From an uncultured Prochlorococcus sp. (lineage in GTDB: Bacteria > Cyanobacteriota > Cyanobacteriia > PCC-6307 > Cyanobiaceae), in assembly GCA_902627325.1 (NCBI GenBank), contig CACOIM010000008.1:1-49212 (forward strand): a stretch of 49,212 nt of DNA, written 5' to 3'. Position 1 is the first letter of the stretch, and each line of letters opens with the position of its first letter. Shown here piece after piece: positions 42,257 through 49,212 of the stretch. The notes beneath the pieces are model-generated. The model did not search any database. It was given only the letters and a program-made list of their open reading frames with translations, and had not been told where the DNA came from. The position numbers were made by a program, and so were the translations under genes.

Positions 42257-43195
42257 ATGTCTTTGAACACAATAAAAATTACAAATGAAAAAAATTTAAA
42301 ATGGCCAAAAACACTTATAGCCATTTTAAGTACTATTGGGATTGCTGATACTGGATCAATAACTCTGAAAAATTGGGGTTTGTTAAATTCATTAAGCTGC
42401 CCTGGCGTAAATAAAGGATGCGATGCAGTTTTAAATAGCCCATGGGGAACATTAATAAAAAATAATCAATATGATATACCACTATCATTTGCAGGCTTTT
42501 TAACTTATTCAACGATATTGTTAATAGTATTAATTTTGAGCTTAAAAGTAATATCTCCAAAACAAAAAATTTATAAGGATTTTTGGTGGTTGTTATATCT
42601 AATATCTTGCGGATCTTCAGTATTCAGCATCTTATTAATAAGTATTATGATTGTAAAAATTAAATCTTTTTGTTTTTTTTGTTTACTTTCTGCAATTTTA
42701 TCTTTCTCTATTTTTATTCTCACTATTATTGGAGCAAGGTTTGATAACAGAGAAACTATGTTTTATAGAGGTTTAATTGTCGCTTTTACAGTTTTAATAG
42801 GGGGATTAATTTGGTCTAATCAAGTTGATCCAGCGAGGGCAAACGAAATTAACTTGTCTAGGGAAAATGTATCTCCCCCAATTACGACTTTGAGTTCAAT
42901 AGAAAAAATAAATTTTGCAAAATATCTTAATGATAATAATATTGTAATGTACAGTGCATATTGGTGCCCTCATTGCAATGACCAAAAGCAACTTTTTGGG
43001 AAAAAAGCAGTTGAAGAATTACTAATTGTTGAATGTGCTAAAGATGGTAAAAATAATCAATATAAGCTTTGTCAGGAAAAAGGTATTGAAGGATTTCCTT
43101 CATGGGAAATTAATAATCAAATATATAGTGGAACTATGAGTTTAAATGAACTTGCTAAGATGACAAACTATGACGGAGATATCAATTTTGAATAG
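42257..43195 (+). CDS. VKOR-thioredoxin fusion (disulfide-forming oxidoreductase)
   Basis: 312 residues. N-terminal vitamin K epoxide reductase domain with four to five helices, loop cysteines in CPGVNKGCDAVL and the membrane CFFC active site. This is joined to a periplasm/lumen thioredoxin-like domain with CPHC (YWCPHCNDQK). The fusion is the known cyanobacterial form that makes disulfides in exported proteins and uses a quinone as electron acceptor. Its end overlaps convergent nadB by 14 bases. Confidence 0.93.
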   Translation: MSLNTIKITNEKNLKWPKTLIAILSTIGIADTGSITLKNWGLLNSLSCPGVNKGCDAVLNSPWGTLIKNNQYDIPLSFAGFLTYSTILLIVLILSLKVISPKQKIYKDFWWLLYLISCGSSVFSILLISIMIVKIKSFCFFCLLSAILSFSIFILTIIGARFDNRETMFYRGLIVAFTVLIGGLIWSNQVDPARANEINLSRENVSPPITTLSSIEKINFAKYLNDNNIVMYSAYWCPHCNDQKQLFGKKAVEELLIVECAKDGKNNQYKLCQEKGIEGFPSWEINNQIYSGTMSLNELAKMTNYDGDINFE

Positions 43196-44846
43196 GACTT
43201 TTTACAATTTTTTGATTTATTCTTTGATTTGAGTGGCATTTCCAAAGATCATTTTTATTTGGATAATCGATTCTATAATGTCCACCTCTACTCTCCTCTC
43301 TAAAAAGACAAGCCTCTACTAAAAGTCTTGTTGTAATTTGCCTATTTTGTAAATCGATTAATAAATTAAGTGCTCTTCGATGTTGCTCATCAAAGGATAT
43401 TTTTTCACTCACCTCAACCTCTTTAATAATATTCAGGATAGAGTTATCAATGATAGCAGATGTATCTTTTCCAAAATTACTGTAAAAAAGCTTCATTTTA
43501 TTTTTTGAACGAGATACACCAATATTTTCCCAACAAGACTTTCTCAATGTTTCAATATTTGTTGAGATTTTACTAAATAAATCTTTATCAACATCGCTCA
43601 AATCAAAACTCTTATTAATACGATTAATAGATTTCGTTGTGCTAGATTCTAAATTTATTGTTGACATTTTTTTAGCAAAGACGAGACATTCCATTAATGA
43701 ATTACTTGCTAATCTATTCGCTCCATGAACCCCTGTTGAGGCAACCTCACCAACAGCATATAAGTTTTTAATGGTTGTTGATGCATTAAGATCTGTATTC
43801 ACTCCACCCATCCAATAATGTGCAGCTGGAGCAACTGGAATGACTTCATTTAATGGATTAACGCCATATTCTTGACATCTATTTAATATAGTGGGAAATC
43901 TTTTAACAATTTTATCTGGATCAATAAATCTTAAATCTAAACCAACATGATCAGAATTATTTTTAAGCATATTATTCATAATAGCTCTGCTTACTTGATC
44001 TCTCGAGGATAATTCCTTATCTTTTAGATGATCAACTGGACTATTCCCATATTTATCAATTAGGACAGCTCCTTCTCCTCTCAAGGCTTCGGAAATTAAA
44101 AAACAAGGAGCTCCATAAAATTTTAAGGCAGTAGGATGAAACTGTATAAATTCCAAATCTTGAATCAAAGCACCTGCTTTCCACGCAAGTGCAACTCCCT
44201 CACCAGCTGACTGTGAGGGATTTGTTGTATTTGTAAATAAATGTCCACCTCCACCAGTTGCCAATACAACTGCCTTAGATGAAATCCAATACAAATTTGA
44301 TCCGTCTAACACCTGTACACCCTTACAGATTTCATCTTCAACAAGTAATTCTGTAACCCTAACACCTCTACAATGAAGAATATTTTTCTTAGATTCAACA
44401 TGATCTTCTAAAACCTCAACAAGAGCTCTTCCAGTTCTATCTTTTACATGCAGCACTCTTCTACGAGAATGAGCTGCTTCCAGAGTTGTCGATAATTGAT
44501 CTAAATTCTTATCAAAAGTCATTCCTAACCTTTGTAAATTATCTACACAACTTGGCGCTTCTCTAACTAACATTTCAACAGCTTTAATATCACATAATCC
44601 ATCACCAGCATTTAGCGTATCTTCAATATGTAATTCAAATGAATCATCAGGACGAATAACAGATGCAATACCACCTTGAGCCCACATACTTGAAGATACT
44701 TTACTTGTATTTCTATTTAACAGCAGGACATTTAAATTTTCTGGTAATTCTAAAGAGGCCATTAAACCCGCTGCTCCAGCTCCAATAACGACTACATCCC
44801 AATTATGAAATTCAATTAATTTTTTTGAGAAAGGGGGTCGTAACAT
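43182..44846 (-). CDS. nadB: L-aspartate oxidase
   Basis: FAD enzyme making iminoaspartate, the first step of NAD synthesis. FAD motif VVIGAGAAGLMASLEL, then SSMWAQGGIASV, HRRxxLH-like region RRVLHVKDRTGRALVE, and EFIQFHPTAL. 554 residues, normal. The start ATG overlaps the DUF3120 stop by one base (TAATG), suggesting coupled translation. Confidence 0.94.
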   Translation of the reverse strand: MLRPPFSKKLIEFHNWDVVVIGAGAAGLMASLELPENLNVLLLNRNTSKVSSSMWAQGGIASVIRPDDSFELHIEDTLNAGDGLCDIKAVEMLVREAPSCVDNLQRLGMTFDKNLDQLSTTLEAAHSRRRVLHVKDRTGRALVEVLEDHVESKKNILHCRGVRVTELLVEDEICKGVQVLDGSNLYWISSKAVVLATGGGGHLFTNTTNPSQSAGEGVALAWKAGALIQDLEFIQFHPTALKFYGAPCFLISEALRGEGAVLIDKYGNSPVDHLKDKELSSRDQVSRAIMNNMLKNNSDHVGLDLRFIDPDKIVKRFPTILNRCQEYGVNPLNEVIPVAPAAHYWMGGVNTDLNASTTIKNLYAVGEVASTGVHGANRLASNSLMECLVFAKKMSTINLESSTTKSINRINKSFDLSDVDKDLFSKISTNIETLRKSCWENIGVSRSKNKMKLFYSNFGKDTSAIIDNSILNIIKEVEVSEKISFDEQHRRALNLLIDLQNRQITTRLLVEACLFREESRGGHYRIDYPNKNDLWKCHSNQRINQKIVKSPIQN

Positions 44847-45613
44847 TAAACCAATCCACTTAAGTTTGGTTGTATTATTGCAAGCAACATAAAAATGCCA
44901 TCAACTATTAATGTAGTTTGCAATACATAACTTGATACCAAAGCAGATCTACCATTAGAAGTATCGATAGAGGAATAATCAGCAATTTTCTTTGAAAGGA
45001 ACCATAGAGAAAAACCAATTATAAAAATAATAGATAACGGTTTAATATTAATAAGATTTTCAGACGTTCTTTGGAGTATTAATGGAGCAATTTCTGATTC
45101 GGCACTTATAACTTCCATCCATCTATCCATTAATCCAGTAAGAAATATTGTTAAATCAGTAATTGCAGTCCCAAATAAAGATGCTATGTAAAAGCTTGAT
45201 CCTATTTTCCACTTTGTACCTAGCCCAATACAAGCGAGAGGAAGAGCTACAGCCTCAACAGGAATATGAAGAACAGGATGAGCACTTAACCAACCCCAAA
45301 AGAGTGAACCACCTAGCCAGCTTCCTGCGACACCTAGCAATAATGATCCAATAATGAAGAATTTTTTTGAAGGCTCACTAGACAAAAATATTCCTGTTGC
45401 CAAAATAAAAAATGTAAATAATAAAGCACTATTTGGTTGAAACCTGACCCATGGAGCTTGTAAAAATATAGGCAAAATAACAAAAAAAGAGGACCAAAAT
45501 CTTAAGGTATTTGCTTTCGTAAGATAGGTACCATCAACAATATGAATATCCTCAATAAACATCGATTTATAATGATCTTCTTTACTTAAATTTTTAGAAA
45601 CTACTTTTTTCAA
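44846..45613 (-). CDS. DUF3120 membrane protein
   Basis: 255 residues with six or so hydrophobic segments after a 35-residue charged N terminus. The block GSWLGGSLFWGWLSAHPVLH and PVEAVALPLACIG are the recognisable part of the cyanobacterial DUF3120 family; function unknown. An ATG 18 codons in (MFIED) is an alternative start. Followed directly by nadB. Confidence 0.85.
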   Translation of the reverse strand: MKKVVSKNLSKEDHYKSMFIEDIHIVDGTYLTKANTLRFWSSFFVILPIFLQAPWVRFQPNSALLFTFFILATGIFLSSEPSKKFFIIGSLLLGVAGSWLGGSLFWGWLSAHPVLHIPVEAVALPLACIGLGTKWKIGSSFYIASLFGTAITDLTIFLTGLMDRWMEVISAESEIAPLILQRTSENLINIKPLSIIFIIGFSLWFLSKKIADYSSIDTSNGRSALVSSYVLQTTLIVDGIFMLLAIIQPNLSGLV

Positions 45614-45798
45614 TGAATTAATAATGAAAAATGAAACTTGTTTAATTTTGAATTAACTTAAATAAAATATGAAATACATATTCTAAAAAACTAAAACTAT
45701 AAAAACAAAAGATATTAGACATACTAAAAACATTTAATAGGCTTTGAGTCTTTTATAGGTTTAGAATAAGAATATTACAGCAATCTAGCATTTGTACT

Positions 45799-47196
45799 GT
45801 GTGGCAAGAAACTAATTATCTAGAAAATTCAAATGATGTATTAATTCCAAAAAATAGTCACAAAATCAACCCTGCTTTAATAGAAAGTATTGAAAATAAT
45901 TCAATAGCAGAAGAAGTAGGTTTTGAATCTGGAGATGCAATTTTAAGTATTAATGGTATTAAGCCTAGAGATTTAATTGACTACCAAATATTAATATGCG
46001 ATGAAATCTTAGAAATATCAGTTTTAGATAAAAACAATACAGTTCACAACATTACAATTGAAAAAGAACCAGATTCTAGCTTAGGTATTAACTTTAAAGA
46101 GGCTTTATTTGATTCTTTAAAAGAATGTAATAACCAATGTCCATTTTGTTTTATCGATCAACAACCTCCAGGCAAGAGAAAAAGCTTATATCTTAAAGAT
46201 GACGATTATAGACTAAGTTTTTTATATGGATCATATTTGACATTAACTAATTTAAAGGAAAAAGACTGGAACAGAATATCCACTCAAAACCTTTCTCCTC
46301 TTTTCATTTCTATTCATGCTACTAATCCTGATATAAGGGAAGAACTACTAAAAAATAAAAATGCGAGAGAAATTTTGAATCACATTAAATGGTTTGAAAA
46401 ACACTCTCTGCAAATACATGCACAAATAGTTGTATGTCCAAAAATAAATGATAATGAAATACTTGAAAAATCAATTCTAGATCTTTCACAGTTTTGGTCT
46501 AAAGAAAAACAAACAGTATTATCTGTAGCTATTGTGCCAGTAGGGTTAACAAGATTTAGACCTGAAGATGATGGATTAATAGCTATTGATAAATATTATG
46601 CAAAAAAAATAATTATTAAAGTAGAAAATATACAAAAAATTATGCAGAAAAAACTTGGTACAAGATTCTGCTGGTTATCCGATGAATGGTACTTAATTGC
46701 AGGTGAAAAATTACCCCAATATAAAACTTATGAAAACATGCCCCAAGAATCAAACGGCGTGGGTACAATTCGTAGCTTTTTAAAAATGCTAGATAATGAG
46801 ACAAAAACTTTACCCAAAAAATTAGTTAAAAAAAGAAATGTTAGTTGGATCGTCGGTAAATTAGTTTATGAAGCTCTTATCCCAACTCAAGAAAAGTTAA
46901 ATCAAATAGAAAACTTAACAATTAATCTTTATGGATTACCAAGCATATACTGGGGGCAAGAACAAGTAGTTACAGGACTTTTAACTGGAGAAGACTTGAT
47001 TTTAGGTTTAAAGGATAAAGCCCTTGGAGAAGCAATTTACCTTCCCTCAATGATGTTAAAGGCTAACAGTGATCTTTTTTTAGATGATAAAAATATTGAA
47101 GAGGTAGAAAAAGAACTAAAAACTAAAATTCACGTTGTACGTGAAGCAAATGATATTATTAAAGATCTAGTTGGAAAAGTTCTTGTTAAAAATTAG
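45799..47196 (+). CDS. PDZ/radical-SAM/DUF512 protein (TIGR03279 type)
   Basis: 465 residues. An N-terminal PDZ-like domain (SIAEEVGFESGDAILSING), a radical SAM motif CNNQCPFC (CX3CX2C, near residue 113), the following FIDQQPPGKR, and a DUF512 region with PVGLTRFR. The start is GTG at 45799. The family is conserved across cyanobacteria with no proven reaction. Confidence 0.88.
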   Translation: MWQETNYLENSNDVLIPKNSHKINPALIESIENNSIAEEVGFESGDAILSINGIKPRDLIDYQILICDEILEISVLDKNNTVHNITIEKEPDSSLGINFKEALFDSLKECNNQCPFCFIDQQPPGKRKSLYLKDDDYRLSFLYGSYLTLTNLKEKDWNRISTQNLSPLFISIHATNPDIREELLKNKNAREILNHIKWFEKHSLQIHAQIVVCPKINDNEILEKSILDLSQFWSKEKQTVLSVAIVPVGLTRFRPEDDGLIAIDKYYAKKIIIKVENIQKIMQKKLGTRFCWLSDEWYLIAGEKLPQYKTYENMPQESNGVGTIRSFLKMLDNETKTLPKKLVKKRNVSWIVGKLVYEALIPTQEKLNQIENLTINLYGLPSIYWGQEQVVTGLLTGEDLILGLKDKALGEAIYLPSMMLKANSDLFLDDKNIEEVEKELKTKIHVVREANDIIKDLVGKVLVKN

Positions 47197-47202
47197 TTAA
47201 TC

Positions 47203-48636
47203 ATGTTTAAAAATTTATTCAAATTTTGTTTTATAATTCCCACCTTTTTAATATTTCCATGCAGCAGTATTTTCCCAGTAAGATTATTAGCTGAAGAGCT
47301 ATCAATGAAAGATTCACCAAAAGATCGATTGATTAAGTTTGAAGAGATTCCAAATGTATTAGCTAATAATAATTTAGAGCTTCAATCCTTAAAGAAACTT
47401 GTTAAGGCAGCGTCTTATGATGTATCAAGTAAAATATCAAAAAAATATCCAAAACTAGATTTAAATGCGAACGGACTTCCTCAATATCTTTACTCAGAAA
47501 GATCTAGCAGTAATTCAATTGACACTAAAACATCTCAATATCAGATTAATCCATCTTTAAATTTAAGATGGGACATCATTGATCCAAAACGTGGCCCAGA
47601 GATTAAATCTTCTAAAAATAGGTATGAGATAGCTTTAAATAACTATGAGATAAAAAAAAAGGATTTAATACAAGAGGCAAACACTAGATATCATAGATTT
47701 CAAAAGTCTATCCAAGATGAAAAAAATGCTCTTATTGCAGTAAAGTTATCCGAAACAAGTTTAAAAGATGCCAAGGCTAAATTAGAGGTTGGAATAGGGA
47801 CTAAATTTGAAGTGATAGAGGCAAATTCTCAATTAGAAATAGATAAACAGCTTCTTAAAGAAAATACTACTGCCAAAGAGATAAACCTAATATTGCTGAA
47901 AGAGATTTTGAATATTGATTTCAATGAAAATATTACTTTCGAAGAAAAACATGAATTAAGTGGATTTTGGCCACACCCACTTGAAAAGATTTTAAAAAGT
48001 GGTTTAGAAAAAAGCTACTCACTGAAAAACATAAATATTCAAAATTCATTCAAAAGAAATCAAGCTCAAATCTTTAAGAATGCTTATTTACCTGTAATAT
48101 TTATTAGCAATAGCCTTTCAAGCTCTTTTTCTAAAGGGAGCTCTTTAACTGCGCAAATTGATCCTAATCAAACATCCTCTACATACTCCAATACAATAAG
48201 TCTTAACTTAGCGTGGAATCTTTTTGATGGTGGACAAAATAGTAACTCTGCAAAATCTAAACAAGCTGAAGCTGAAGCTGAAAAATTAAAATATCTAAAT
48301 CTTCAAAATGTTATTAGAACAAATATTAGTGAGGCCTATTTGAATTTATTAAAGGCGAAAAACAAATTGATATCTACTAAACAAGAAATCCTAGCGAGCA
48401 GAGAGGCATTAAGGTTAGCAAGATTAAGATATGATGTAGGTATTTCAACTTTGAAAGATGTATTGATTAAGCAACAAGAATCAACCTTGTCAAAATCAAA
48501 AAATATTAATGCTATTTATAATTACAATATTAATTTAGATAAATTAGAAAGATTAACTTTTCTCGTAAAAAGCGCAAGTTGCAATATTGAAAATAATACA
48601 AATGAAGATTCAGAATATTCCATTTGCGATTATTAA
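47203..48636 (+). CDS. TolC-family outer membrane efflux protein
   Basis: 477 residues. An N-terminal hydrophobic signal (about residues 1-30), two OEP repeats with long coiled-coil-like helices (for example TSLKDAKAKLEVGIGTKFEV and REALRLARLRYDVGIST), and beta segments for the outer membrane barrel (SLNLRWDIIDP, SLNLAWNLFDGG). It forms the exit duct for efflux or type I secretion; the inner-membrane partners are not nearby. Same strand as the radical-SAM gene, 6 bases away. Confidence 0.92.
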   Translation: MFKNLFKFCFIIPTFLIFPCSSIFPVRLLAEELSMKDSPKDRLIKFEEIPNVLANNNLELQSLKKLVKAASYDVSSKISKKYPKLDLNANGLPQYLYSERSSSNSIDTKTSQYQINPSLNLRWDIIDPKRGPEIKSSKNRYEIALNNYEIKKKDLIQEANTRYHRFQKSIQDEKNALIAVKLSETSLKDAKAKLEVGIGTKFEVIEANSQLEIDKQLLKENTTAKEINLILLKEILNIDFNENITFEEKHELSGFWPHPLEKILKSGLEKSYSLKNINIQNSFKRNQAQIFKNAYLPVIFISNSLSSSFSKGSSLTAQIDPNQTSSTYSNTISLNLAWNLFDGGQNSNSAKSKQAEAEAEKLKYLNLQNVIRTNISEAYLNLLKAKNKLISTKQEILASREALRLARLRYDVGISTLKDVLIKQQESTLSKSKNINAIYNYNINLDKLERLTFLVKSASCNIENNTNEDSEYSICDY

Positions 48637-49212
48637 ATGCATAATAAGGTAATGAATAATTCATCACAACAATTAAGCGATGAACAATTAATAGAATTAA
48701 ATATACTTTTTAATTCTATTAGTGATAGACAGCTTAAAGACTTTGGCAATATTACAGCTAGTAATAAAGCGGATGGATCTCTTATTACAAGCTGCGACAT
48801 ATGGAGTGATAAAAAGATTGTGGAGGGTCTTGCAAAGATAGCTCCAAACGAAGGCGTATTAAGCGAAGAAGGAGACAAAATCGTTCCTCAAAATGATGCT
48901 TATTGGGTAGTAGATCCTTTAGATGGTACAACAAACTTTGCAGCAGGGATACCATATTGGTCTATCTCAATAGCAAGATTAGTACGAGGGAAACCACAAG
49001 CATCATTCCTTATAATTCCAACATTAAAGAAAAAATTTTTAGCAATTAAAGGCAAAGGTGTTTGGATAAATGATAAAAAGATTATTAGGGGTGATAATGA
49101 TCAAAGAAGTCAATGTGTTTCTTTATGTAGTAGATCGATAAGAATTCTGCAGAAAAACCCTAATGAAACTTTCCCAGGCAAAATTAGACTCCTTGGGGTA
49201 TCAAGTCTTAAT
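48637..49212 (+). CDS. Inositol monophosphatase family protein (3' end outside window)
   Basis: 192 codons visible, open to the last base. The ATG at 48637 directly follows the TAA of the TolC gene; a second ATG five codons on (48652) is also possible. The metal-binding motifs are VLSEEGD and WVVDPLDGTTNF, diagnostic for the Li-sensitive phosphatase superfamily, followed by the GKGVWIND segment. Substrate (inositol phosphate, histidinol phosphate or another) cannot be decided from this part. Confidence 0.92.
   Translation, partial: MHNKVMNNSSQQLSDEQLIELNILFNSISDRQLKDFGNITASNKADGSLITSCDIWSDKKIVEGLAKIAPNEGVLSEEGDKIVPQNDAYWVVDPLDGTTNFAAGIPYWSISIARLVRGKPQASFLIIPTLKKKFLAIKGKGVWINDKKIIRGDNDQRSQCVSLCSRSIRILQKNPNETFPGKIRLLGVSSLN

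Overview
The window is a stretch of a very AT-rich, compact cyanobacterial chromosome. Both RpaA and RpaB response regulators, Ycf3, NdhO, a PetL-like subunit, zeta-carotene desaturase, phytoene synthase, several cyanobacteria-only families (UPF0367, DUF751, DUF3120, DUF4346, CRR7-like) and two Yfr2-family RNAs point to marine Prochlorococcus, most likely a high-light clade strain. This is judged by recognition of families and composition; no search was run.

Left core block (1-15.6 kb): the 3' part of crtB, an RRM protein, a CCA-adding-type nucleotidyltransferase and a TsaB-like gene. Then comes a tightly packed minus-strand run rpaB-plsX-fabH-fabD-plsC, which carries a light-stress regulator, fatty acid initiation and phospholipid acylation. 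It is followed by radA, ycf3, a copper P-type ATPase run with tmk and holB, rpaA, and a small conserved protein.

Middle accessory block (about 15.6-26.6 kb): gene density collapses. It holds short orphan genes, an SDR reductase, a lipase-like hydrolase without a normal start codon, a Cas4/AddB-like PD-(D/E)XK nuclease, a rhomboid protease, two Yfr2-family RNAs and a strong unassigned structured RNA. A pair of roughly 115-bp elements in inverted orientation looks like a further small-RNA family. A tiny YWDKEC protein gene and a decayed second copy are also here. The right edge is tRNA-Asn(GUU). A degraded copy of this tRNA's 3' end plus its terminator lies 2.9 kb away in direct orientation, next to a frameshifted AlpA-like DNA-binding gene. 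Between the copies lie a broken HSDR_N-type nuclease gene and four small unknown genes. This reads as the remains of a tRNA-integrated element.

Right core block (26.6-49.2 kb): an ABC ATPase, UPF0367, cysteine synthase, a DnaJ-domain protein, ndhO, a TIGR01777 epimerase, a LpxB-related run with an IscA/SufA-type protein, and zds with an apparently leaderless GTG start and a palindrome upstream. Then follow DUF751-rbfA-hemD, a GST, a CRR7-like gene whose ATG overlaps that of a divergent gene, aroK, a double-domain 6-pyruvoyl-tetrahydropterin synthase homologue with a RibD-C reductase, a FemAB-like protein, DUF4346, petL, a VKOR-thioredoxin fusion, nadB, DUF3120, a PDZ/radical-SAM protein, a TolC-type protein and the 5' part of an inositol monophosphatase family gene cut by the window edge.
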